Assembly (NCBI GenBank): GCA_937915975.1
Contig: CALGGL010000328.1
Span: 1-15,444, forward strand
Direction: 5' to 3'
DNA length: 15,444 nucleotides
Origin: an uncultured Lachnospiraceae bacterium
GTDB taxonomy: Bacteria; Bacillota; Clostridia; Lachnospirales; Lachnospiraceae
Both the position numbers and the translations under genes were made by a program. Below are positions 1-6,651 of the stretch, one piece after another. The first letter of the stretch is position 1; each line of letters begins with the position of its first letter. The notes beneath the pieces are model-generated. The model saw only the letters and a list, made by a program, of their open reading frames with translations, made no database searches and had not been told where the DNA came from.

Positions 1-322
1 GTTGCTTACGGTAACGCTGGGTTAATCATTGTAATTATTCAATTGAATTTCAACGGAATAATTACATTGAACCGGCATTTCCGTCAAATTATTTTCGGGG
101 GGATTATCGCTCTTTTTAAGCGATAATTTACTTTGCGTGGAGAGAAACATTTTTATATGAAATGACTGATTCTTTCATCTGCCTGGGGGAAAACCGTTTT
201 GATGCCAGGCATTTTGAAAAAAAGTCGTTATCTGTATCTGTGCGCAGGAGAGGGTGCGATTCTCTTTTCTGGCTGCAGACAGTTTCTGTGAAACGCACAT
301 TGTAAAAGGAGAAATACGAAAC
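1..322. other. Non-coding leader upstream of the diaminopimelate decarboxylase gene
   Basis: This stretch of just over 300 bases holds no convincing gene on either strand. It is more AT-rich than the gene that follows. It contains a perfect 9-bp inverted repeat at 103-111/119-127 (ATTATCGCT, 7-nt loop), a 7-bp inverted repeat at 180-186/205-211 (TGCCTGG, 18-nt loop), and a 5-bp pair GTGCG/CGCAC near 255-298. Neither of the first two is followed by a clear T-run, so I do not call them terminators. I tested it for a lysine riboswitch or T-box because of the gene it precedes and could not match either. The ribosome binding site AGGAG lies at 307-311, 11 bases before the ATG. Confidence 0.6.
67..95 (+). 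promoter_or_regulatory. Weak candidate sigma-A promoter for the decarboxylase gene
   Basis: TTGAAC at 67-72 and TATTTT at 90-95 are separated by 17 bases, the optimal spacing for a housekeeping sigma factor. Each hexamer matches its consensus at only four of six positions and there is no extended -10 TG. If used, the transcript would have a leader of more than 200 nt containing the two inverted repeats at 103-127 and 180-211. The spacing is the main support. Confidence 0.2.
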
Positions 323-1579
323 ATGAGTAAAAAAGTTCCGTACATAACAAAAGAAAAAGCAGAACAAATTGCCAAAAACTTTCCCACGCCCTTTTACCTG
401 TACGACGAGGCGGGAATCCGCAGGACGGCCCGTCTGGTAAACCGGGCATTCAGCTGGAACAAAGGGTTCAAAGAATATTTTGCTGTAAAAGCCACGCCCA
501 ACCCGTATATTCTGCAGATCCTGAAAGAAGAAGGCTGCGGGGCAGACTGCTCTTCCCTGACGGAATTGGAAATGAGCCATGCTGTGGGCCTTACAGGGAC
601 CGATGTAATGTTCAGTTCCAACGAAACGCCTGTGGAAGACATGCAGCTGGCTAAAAAGATGGGAGTCATCATCAACCTGGACGACCTGACCCATGTGGAT
701 TTCCTGGAAGAAGTTGCGGGTATTCCCGAAACGATCTGCTGCCGTTTTAACCCCGGCGGGCATTTTGCTATTGCCAACAGCATTATGGATAACCCCGGGG
801 ATTCCAAGTACGGCATGACACGGGCCCAGATGGTGGAAGCCTATAAAAAGCTCATGGAAAAAGGCGCGAAACATTTTGGCATTCACGCGTTTCTGGCATC
901 CAATACAGTAACAAACGAATATTATCCGGAGCTGGCCCGGCAGCTGTTTACCCTGGCGGTAGAGCTGAAAGAGGAGACCGGCGCGGATATCACCTTCATC
1001 AACCTGTCCGGCGGCGTGGGCATTGCCTACCGTCCGGAGCAGGAAGAAAACGATATCCTTGCTATCGGTGAAGGCGTTCGTAAAGTTTTTGAAGAAGTGC
1101 TGGTCCCGGCCGGATTAGGCAACGTCCGCCTTTTTACGGAAATGGGACGTTTCATGCTGGCGCCTTACGGTGCGCTGGTGACCCGGGCTGTCCACGAAAA
1201 ACACATCTACAAGGAATATATCGGGGTGGACGCCTGCGCAGCCAACCTGATGCGCCCTGCCATGTACGGTTCTTACCACCACATCACGGTGCTGGGTAAA
1301 GAAAATGCGGAAGCGACCCAGGTGTACGACGTAGTAGGCGGCCTGTGTGAAAACAACGATAAGTTCGCCATTGACCGGAAGCTGCCGCAGATTGAAATGG
1401 GAGATCTGCTGTTTATCCACGATGCCGGCGCCCACGGTTTTTCCATGGGCTACAATTATAACGGCAAACTAAAATCAGCAGAGCTTCTCTTATGCGAGGA
1501 CGGATCCGTAAAACAAATCCGCCGTGCCGAAACACCTGCTGATTACTTTGCAACACTTGAAGGCTACTGGGATGTATAG
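323..1579 (+). CDS. lysA: Diaminopimelate decarboxylase (divergent clostridial-type LysA)
   Basis: A PLP-dependent fold-type III decarboxylase of 418 residues, close to the usual length, that should convert meso-diaminopimelate to L-lysine in the cytoplasm. Visible landmarks are the PLP lysine in FAVKATPN (K56), the glycine-rich phosphate-binding loop SGGVGI (229-234), an EMGR tetrad at 273-276 where most LysA proteins have EPGR, CENND at 342-346 in place of the usual CESxD with its catalytic Cys, and DAGAHGFSMGYNYN at 367-380. HAFLASN (188-194) replaces the more common HIGSQ, so it belongs to a divergent LysA branch and not the E. coli or Mycobacterium type. An in-frame ATG exists at 254, but the ATG at 323 is preferred: it has AGGAG upstream and the protein homology starts there. 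It is the only + strand gene, is far more GC-rich than its neighbours (37 of 60 bases are G/C at 961-1020), and its last 16 bases overlap the convergent gene. Related ornithine/carboxynorspermidine decarboxylases are less likely given these motifs. Confidence 0.88.
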   Translation: MSKKVPYITKEKAEQIAKNFPTPFYLYDEAGIRRTARLVNRAFSWNKGFKEYFAVKATPNPYILQILKEEGCGADCSSLTELEMSHAVGLTGTDVMFSSNETPVEDMQLAKKMGVIINLDDLTHVDFLEEVAGIPETICCRFNPGGHFAIANSIMDNPGDSKYGMTRAQMVEAYKKLMEKGAKHFGIHAFLASNTVTNEYYPELARQLFTLAVELKEETGADITFINLSGGVGIAYRPEQEENDILAIGEGVRKVFEEVLVPAGLGNVRLFTEMGRFMLAPYGALVTRAVHEKHIYKEYIGVDACAANLMRPAMYGSYHHITVLGKENAEATQVYDVVGGLCENNDKFAIDRKLPQIEMGDLLFIHDAGAHGFSMGYNYNGKLKSAELLLCEDGSVKQIRRAETPADYFATLEGYWDV

Positions 1580-1600
1580 GTATACATCGTATTGCCCTGC
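1560..1600. other. Sharp composition and strand boundary between two convergent genes
   Basis: The + strand stop TAG (1577-1579) and the minus-strand stop TAG (1564-1566 on the + strand) overlap by 16 bp. To the left, codon use favours CTG, GCC and CGG. To the right, minus-strand genes favour ATA, CTT, AGA and TCC. No hairpin followed by a T-run lies at the overlap on either strand, although two transcripts would collide here. Both reading frames end with plausible but unverified C-termini. This could be a recombination or insertion end point or an artificial contig join; the sequence alone does not decide. Confidence 0.6.
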
Positions 1601-4113
1601 ATACTGAGCAAATTCGCAAATTCGGTTCTCGTAACCTTTACTTCTTCAGCCGCTATAGGGTCATAGTACCTTATGTGGCTGGAGTTGTAGCTTATAACAA
1701 GCACATATCTTCCGTCGTCTATACATGCGGCAAAAGGTATATCCCTGTCTAAGAAATATAACGCCGTATCAAGACTGATTCCCGAAATATTGATTCCTAC
1801 ACCGTGAGTGTATTCCGAAAAAGCTTCCTCCCAACTGCTGCATGCAAGTATCTCTTCATATTCAGCCTTGCTTCCCACAGACTTAATACACATATACGCA
1901 CAGGTCATCATAGTATCATCTTTATCAAGGCAAGCCCTTTCATCAATCATATCCGCAACGGTATTATAAGTTTCAGCCTCCAACATTCTGTAAATTGTGT
2001 CTCCGTTGCTGCCGACAACAATTCCGCTTTTAGCGTCATTTACGGCAGTTATTGCACTTCCTGCACTTTTATACTCACCCTTATAGCCCTTATTATCAAA
2101 AACATAAAATACATTTTCCTTAGTTTCGGTTTTTATGCTGAGTTCTTCATCAAATTCACTGTCCTTATATTTAGTCATAACCGGCTCAACATTTGCCGTA
2201 ACATAGATATTTTCCGGGAATTTTATATTCTGTCTTGTGTAATCGTAATTTGTATACGAGCTTACAAGCTCCATAACAAGCGGGTTTTCTTCTTTTTTAT
2301 ATGAAATATAATCCGGTTCGGTTTCTTCAAAAAAGTTATTGTTTTTTACAGCTCTTTTTAGATAAATCGTATCCTCTTCAACCTGAGCACCCATAATATA
2401 AATTCCGGTTTTTGTATATTCCTTAACGATTTGTCCGTCCGGTTGCATTATACAAATCTTATACAAAGGCATAATAGCTTCTTTTGCGGAAGTAATATTA
2501 ATATCACTGTTCTTAGCAACGCCGAAAATCAAATCATTTCCCACAAATCCAAGCCCGAGAAATCTGTCTGAACTGTCGCCCGTTTCCGAAAATTCTGTAT
2601 CTGTTTCAAAATTATGCACTATTATCTTTGAAACATCTTCATTTATATCCGAATCCGGATATGCTATTATTTTTTTATTATCCGATATAAGATACTTGTC
2701 CGAAGCAATGTTATAAACCATTGTATCCTGAGTCATATCATTTAAATTGACCTTGTAAACGGAGCTGTCAAGGAGGTAGTAAAAATATCCTTTATCATCA
2801 TAATATGAAAACCTTCCTACTTCTTTTTTCATAATGTCGAAGGGTTCATCACAGCTTGTATAATAAATCTCTTCAAGTTTTTTCCCATCTACATCATAAT
2901 GATATAATGAAAGTCCGTTTCGTCCTTCATTTTTTCCTCTGCTCATATATCCGTAAACAACAAAATACATATTGCCATCATCATCCATTTCGGCAATATT
3001 TATATCAATATTATTGTTTATTGCTCTCACATCACCATAATCACCCTGTATGAAGCTGAAAACAGATGTGAGTGTCTGATTGTCATAGTCATAAAGCCAA
3101 AGCTCACCGGTTTTAACAATCGCAAGCTTACGACTATCCGAGGATGCCCTATACTCTATATCGTCCTTGTCGGCAATTCCGAGACTTATACAATTATCCG
3201 ATGCAGATATATAGCTCTTATCAAATATACTTTCTATATATCTGTCAAAGGCAAGAAGTTCAACCTCTTCCTTATTTGTGTTATACCTTGCCGTATAATA
3301 TTCATCAACATAATAGAAATGTTGTTGCTCCTGATAAACAGTCTCTGCCACATAAAAAAGATGAATAACGGCATATTCCTTATCAATCTCAGTTATCTCA
3401 GGAACCACACCGCTTATGGTCAAAGGTGTCATACCTCCCCAGCTTACCATGTCATAAGAAGCATTCAGATTAACATATGAAAGATCGTAATCCTGACCTT
3501 CGGGAGTGACCTTAAGTCTGTCAAATACCATATTGCCTTCGCTCTCATTTACATCCTTAATAAATGTTGTATTGTGAAAGTCCATGGCAAAGCTTATTAT
3601 TTCATTGGCGTGCTGGGAATTAAGATTAACAACTCTGGTATAATACCTTGCACTTTCTCCTTCTTCATTGGTTATAATAAAGACAAACACATACTCTCTG
3701 TTTTCGCTCATATCCATTCGGAAATGAACCTTATACTCAGTAAATCCGTCCTTGGTTACTCCCTCTTCGGCTTCACCGTTTTCTATGAGCGAATCACCTG
3801 ATATGCTTCTTAACTCATAGCTGTACGTGCTTCCGTAGGATGAATAATCCACAACCTGAACCGTTACTCCATATTCATCATTAACGGGTATTATTCCATC
3901 TCTCATCAGGCTTGTCGACATTACCTGTGTATATCCATACATCATGTTAACGGTTCTTTCGCCAAGCTTGCAGTATACCACAGGCAGTGTCGGCTCCTCC
4001 ACCTCTCGCGAAACCGCATCAAGCCCGAGATTATTCAATTTATTTACCAAAAAGGCAGTACCTGTTGCAACCGCAATAAATACAATCACCCTTATTATTA
4101 TCTTCCTTATCAT
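1564..4113 (-). CDS. Membrane-anchored extracytoplasmic protein with propeller-like region and C39-peptidase-like C-terminus
   Basis: I do not recognise a named family for this 849-residue protein. Residues 5-23 form one hydrophobic segment preceded by Arg/Lys, a signal anchor or uncleaved signal peptide, so the rest should be outside the membrane. Residues about 30-280 look beta-rich with many Tyr/Val strands. About 300-600 contains repeated strand-turn units of the kind LWLYDYDN, YFVVYGY and SVYKVNLND, suggesting a beta-propeller. The last 135 residues resemble the C39-like cysteine peptidase fold: Cys at 738, then VLVISYN (803-809) and YYDP (816-819), but the position expected for the catalytic His (before YVLVISYN) is Arg802, so it may be inactive. 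It follows the 115-aa gene by 3 bp (stop, CAC, ATG), so translation is probably coupled. The end overlaps the convergent decarboxylase gene. Function unknown; a cell-surface sensing or scaffold role is only a guess. Confidence 0.8.
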   Translation of the reverse strand: MIRKIIIRVIVFIAVATGTAFLVNKLNNLGLDAVSREVEEPTLPVVYCKLGERTVNMMYGYTQVMSTSLMRDGIIPVNDEYGVTVQVVDYSSYGSTYSYELRSISGDSLIENGEAEEGVTKDGFTEYKVHFRMDMSENREYVFVFIITNEEGESARYYTRVVNLNSQHANEIISFAMDFHNTTFIKDVNESEGNMVFDRLKVTPEGQDYDLSYVNLNASYDMVSWGGMTPLTISGVVPEITEIDKEYAVIHLFYVAETVYQEQQHFYYVDEYYTARYNTNKEEVELLAFDRYIESIFDKSYISASDNCISLGIADKDDIEYRASSDSRKLAIVKTGELWLYDYDNQTLTSVFSFIQGDYGDVRAINNNIDINIAEMDDDGNMYFVVYGYMSRGKNEGRNGLSLYHYDVDGKKLEEIYYTSCDEPFDIMKKEVGRFSYYDDKGYFYYLLDSSVYKVNLNDMTQDTMVYNIASDKYLISDNKKIIAYPDSDINEDVSKIIVHNFETDTEFSETGDSSDRFLGLGFVGNDLIFGVAKNSDINITSAKEAIMPLYKICIMQPDGQIVKEYTKTGIYIMGAQVEEDTIYLKRAVKNNNFFEETEPDYISYKKEENPLVMELVSSYTNYDYTRQNIKFPENIYVTANVEPVMTKYKDSEFDEELSIKTETKENVFYVFDNKGYKGEYKSAGSAITAVNDAKSGIVVGSNGDTIYRMLEAETYNTVADMIDERACLDKDDTMMTCAYMCIKSVGSKAEYEEILACSSWEEAFSEYTHGVGINISGISLDTALYFLDRDIPFAACIDDGRYVLVISYNSSHIRYYDPIAAEEVKVTRTEFANLLSMQGNTMYTYTSQ

Positions 4114-4116
4114 GTG

Positions 4117-4464
4117 CTAAAAGAATCTTCTCCTTCTTTTATATCTGCATCTTCTTAAGTAAAACTCATTGCAGAGCATTACCTCTATAAGATGTCTTAG
4201 ATTGTCATCATCGTCCTTATATTTTACCTTATCATATATCTTATCCGCAATACCTCTTACGGATTCCTTATCCGGAAACTCAGCAAACATAGGGCTTCCC
4301 TCATATTCAAGTCTGTCACAGGCATCTTCTATTAATACCATTATCAATCTTGCTTTTGCCGGATACATCTGTATCAGATAATCTCTGTCACGTTCCAACT
4401 CTTCTTCATCTATAAGACAAATTTCCGGTGTAATAATTCTTGAATCAAATATTAAATTATCCAT
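4117..4464 (-). CDS. Conserved hypothetical protein, 115 aa, basic C-terminal tail
   Basis: A small soluble protein with no transmembrane segment. Its N-terminal two thirds are acidic (for example DEEELERDRD at 19-28) and mostly predicted helical. The C-terminus is strongly basic (RRCRYKRRRRFF, residues 104-115), which could bind nucleic acid or the inner face of the membrane. I do not recognise a characterised family. The start is supported by GAGG five bases before the ATG. It is the first gene of a two-gene unit with the 849-aa membrane-anchored protein, with only 3 bp between them, so the two are likely to work together. Its ribosome binding site lies inside one arm of an inverted repeat (4471-4482 with 4554-4569), so its translation may depend on RNA folding. 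Confidence 0.75.
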   Translation of the reverse strand: MDNLIFDSRIITPEICLIDEEELERDRDYLIQMYPAKARLIMVLIEDACDRLEYEGSPMFAEFPDKESVRGIADKIYDKVKYKDDDDNLRHLIEVMLCNEFYLRRCRYKRRRRFF

Positions 4465-4470
4465 ATCTAC

Positions 4471-4569
4471 CTCACACTGATTATTATATGAAACAGCGAA
4501 ACTAAAAAACTGATATTTAGCTTCGCTGTTTCTTTCATTTATTATATTCGTTAAATCAGTGTATGTGAG
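4471..4569 (-). promoter_or_regulatory. Nested inverted repeat that could mask the ribosome binding site of the 115-aa gene
   Basis: Read on the minus strand, CTCAC + ATAC bulge + ACTGATT (4569-4554) can pair with AATCAGT + GTGAG (4482-4471), giving 12 base pairs with one 4-nt bulge. The second arm contains the GTGAGG ribosome binding site of the gene starting at 4464. The arms enclose the separate 11-bp hairpin at 4490-4532, so the RNA would form a stacked two-part structure. Pairing is seen directly; control of translation is inference. Confidence 0.4.
4490..4532 (-). terminator. Strong hairpin after pfkA, probable terminator
   Basis: GAAACAGCGAA (4490-4500) is the exact reverse complement of TTCGCTGTTTC (4522-4532). 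An A/C mismatch is followed by five more pairs (4502-4506 with 4516-4520), leaving a 9-nt loop. It lies about 45 bases after the pfkA stop. On the minus strand the stem is followed by an A/T-rich stretch that is not a clean T-run, so it may terminate imperfectly or act as a processing or stability element. It separates the dnaX-pfkA operon from the two-gene unit downstream. Confidence 0.55.
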
Positions 4570-4575
4570 ATATTA

Positions 4576-5658
4576 TTAATCACCAAAGGATATTCCGAGC
4601 ATCTTTGCATTCTTAACAATACTGTCATCTGCCGATACATATTTAAGCTTTCCGGCACTTTCAGCAAGAGGAATTGCAGTAACCTCATTATTTTTCATAA
4701 CAACAAGCTTTCCGAAATCCTCTTTCTTAATAAGCTCTGCCGCCTTAGCACCGAATCTGCTGGATATAACTCTGTCATACGGGCACGGACTTCCGCCTCT
4801 TTGAGTATGTCCCGGAACCGTTACTCTTATATCCATACCCGGGAACTGCTGCTTAAGCTTATCGGCAACCTCATATGCAACCGAAGGATACTTAGCGGCA
4901 GCATCGGCAATAGCCTGCTTTCTTTCCTTCTTCGGAAGCTTGGCAACCTCCTTTGATATAGCGCCCTCGGCAACAGCAAGAATTGAAAATCCCTTTCCTG
5001 CCTTAGTTCTTTTTTCGAGAGCATCACATACCTTCTTGATATCATACGGGATTTCAGGAACAAGTATAACATCAGCTCCGGATGCAATACCTGCATGAAG
5101 AGTTATCCATCCTACCTTATGTCCCATAACCTCAACTATAAATACTCTTCCGTGTGAGCATGCAGTTGTATGAATGCAGTCAATAGCATTAGTTGCTATA
5201 TCTACGGCACTCTGGAAGCCAAAGGTCATATCGGTTCCCCATATATCATTGTCAATTGTCTTTGGAAGTCCTACTACATTTAAGCCCTCTTCACTAAGTC
5301 GGTTAGCGGTCTTCTGTGAACCGTTTCCTCCGAGTACTACAAGACAGTCAAGCTTAAGCTTCTTATAGGTCTCCTTCATTGACTTAACCTTATCAAGTCC
5401 GTCCTCTGTAGGAATATCCAGCTCCTTAAACGGAGTTCTTGAGCTTCCGAGAATAGTTCCGCCCTTAGTAAGTATTCCCGAAAAATCATCTGCCGATAAC
5501 TTCTGATAATTTCCGTAAATCAAGCCCTTATAGCCTTCCAGAAAACCATATATTTCAACCTCTTTAAAGCATCCGTAAAGTCCCTTTACAACGCCTCTCA
5601 TGGTTGCGTTTAATGCCTGACAATCTCCACCGCTGGTTAGCATACCGATTCTTTTCAT
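4576..5658 (-). CDS. pfkA: 6-phosphofructokinase, Clostridia-type
   Basis: Phosphorylates fructose 6-phosphate to fructose 1,6-bisphosphate, the committed step of glycolysis, in the cytoplasm. The 360-residue length is longer than the ~320 of E. coli PfkA and fits the mixed-substrate group III PFKs. Seen motifs: the nucleotide-binding start TSGGDCQALNA (8-18); GGNGS (110-114); PKTIDND (132-138) with the catalytic Asp at 136; VEVMGHKVGW (176-185); PGHTQRGGSP (282-291), which binds the sugar phosphate. The donor-determining positions are Gly113 (E. coli Gly104) and Lys133 (E. coli Gly124). A Gly/Lys pair occurs in ATP-using members, while the PPi-using type has Asp/Lys, so ATP is the likelier donor. 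The Asp of the usual GGDGS is Asn112 here. The start has AAGGTAGG 7 bases upstream. It follows recR by 18 bp and should be part of the same transcript. Confidence 0.93.
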   Translation of the reverse strand: MKRIGMLTSGGDCQALNATMRGVVKGLYGCFKEVEIYGFLEGYKGLIYGNYQKLSADDFSGILTKGGTILGSSRTPFKELDIPTEDGLDKVKSMKETYKKLKLDCLVVLGGNGSQKTANRLSEEGLNVVGLPKTIDNDIWGTDMTFGFQSAVDIATNAIDCIHTTACSHGRVFIVEVMGHKVGWITLHAGIASGADVILVPEIPYDIKKVCDALEKRTKAGKGFSILAVAEGAISKEVAKLPKKERKQAIADAAAKYPSVAYEVADKLKQQFPGMDIRVTVPGHTQRGGSPCPYDRVISSRFGAKAAELIKKEDFGKLVVMKNNEVTAIPLAESAGKLKYVSADDSIVKNAKMLGISFGD

Positions 5659-5676
5659 CTTAAAACCTACCTTTCT

Positions 5677-6276
5677 CTATATAGTTATTCTTCCTTCCAA
5701 TGCTCTTAACAGAGTCATCTCATCTATACACTCCAAATCTCCGCCTACAGGTACTCCGCTCGCAATACGCGAGGTCTTTATACCTGAAGGCTTAACCAAT
5801 TTGGAAATATACATTGCCGTTGCTTCACCCTCTACGCTTGAATTGGTTGCAATAATAACCTCTTCAACATCCTCTGCCTCAAGTCTTAAAATAAGCTCCT
5901 TTAACTTGATGTCATTTGCCCCGATTCCCATAGCGGGATTAATTACACCATGAAGAACATGATAAACTCCCGAATACTGTCCGGTTCTTTCATAAGCCGC
6001 AAGATCCCTCGGTGATTCAACCACCATAATAAGCTTATGATTTCTGTTTGCGGAAGCACATATCGGACATTCCTCCCTGTCTGTTATCGTATAACAGCTC
6101 TTGCAATACTTGATATTTTTTTTTGCATCAGAAATCGCATCTGAAAGACTAAGCACCCTGTCCTCAGGCATATTTATTATATAAAACGCCAGTCTCTGTG
6201 CTGTTTTTCCACCTATACCCGGAAGTCTTGACAATTCTTCAATTAATTTATTGACCTTATCTCCGTATATATCCAT
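5677..6276 (-). CDS. recR: Recombination mediator protein RecR
   Basis: RecR (199 residues, the normal length) works with RecO and RecF to load RecA onto SSB-coated single-stranded gaps. The domains appear in order: helix-hairpin-helix [14 protein letters not shown] (18-31), a four-Cys zinc finger at C58, C61, C70 and C73, a Toprim domain from about 80 to 175 opened by VVESPRD (85-91), and the C-terminal [18 protein letters not shown] signature (176-196). Its ATG overlaps the last base of the ybaB stop (TAATG), so translation is coupled. The ybaB-recR pairing is conserved widely in bacteria. No key residue is missing; the usual Tyr after GGDLE or GGELE is Cys183. Confidence 0.97.
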   Translation of the reverse strand: MDIYGDKVNKLIEELSRLPGIGGKTAQRLAFYIINMPEDRVLSLSDAISDAKKNIKYCKSCYTITDREECPICASANRNHKLIMVVESPRDLAAYERTGQYSGVYHVLHGVINPAMGIGANDIKLKELILRLEAEDVEEVIIATNSSVEGEATAMYISKLVKPSGIKTSRIASGVPVGGDLECIDEMTLLRALEGRITI

Positions 6277-6632
6277 TAGAACGGGAATCCTCCGCCCATA
6301 CCGCCGGTAATTTTGCCCATTTGAGCCTTTTCATCCTCAGCCTGAAGCCTTATAGCTTCATTAACCGCTGCCATAACATTTTCTTCTATATCCTCAAACA
6401 AGTCCTCATCCTCTCTGTCAAATGCGTCCTTGTCGATGTTGATTTCCGTTATCTCTTTCTTGCCGTTAATCTTAACCTTAACAACTCCGCCTCCGGCTGT
6501 TGCCTCATATTCCTTTTCCTCAAGCTCCTTGGTTGTCTCTTCCATCTGCTTTTGCATCTTCTGAGCCTGCTTCATAAGATTATTCATGTTTCCCGGCATC
6601 ATGCCTCCCGGAAATCCACCTCTTTTTGCCAT
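6276..6632 (-). CDS. YbaB/EbfC-family nucleoid-associated protein
   Basis: A 118-residue DNA-binding protein of the YbaB/EbfC family, small dimeric proteins that bind duplex DNA and are nearly always encoded between dnaX and recR. The N-terminus is rich in Gly and Met ([10 protein letters not shown], 5-14). A charged Gln/Lys/Glu helix follows at about 18-43, then the family core [15 protein letters not shown] (47-61). A second long helix from about 70 to 104 precedes a Gly-rich tail ending GGMGGGFPF. The start is firmly placed by AACAGGAGG eight bases before the ATG. It begins 19 bp after dnaX and its stop overlaps the recR ATG. Confidence 0.95.
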   Translation of the reverse strand: MAKRGGFPGGMMPGNMNNLMKQAQKMQKQMEETTKELEEKEYEATAGGGVVKVKINGKKEITEINIDKDAFDREDEDLFEDIEENVMAAVNEAIRLQAEDEKAQMGKITGGMGGGFPF

Positions 6633-6651
6633 CTTTTAATCCTCCTGTTAA

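Noticed and set aside
240..322. Possible lysine riboswitch (AGAGGGTGCGA resembles AGAGGTGCGA)
   Set aside because: Only about 80 bases remain before the start codon, far less than the ~175 nt of that class, and I could not place the other helices.
128..886. A 252-codon open frame on the minus strand across the decarboxylase gene
   Set aside because: It is antisense to a clearly homologous gene, its product has no recognisable domain, and open antisense frames are common in GC-rich genes.
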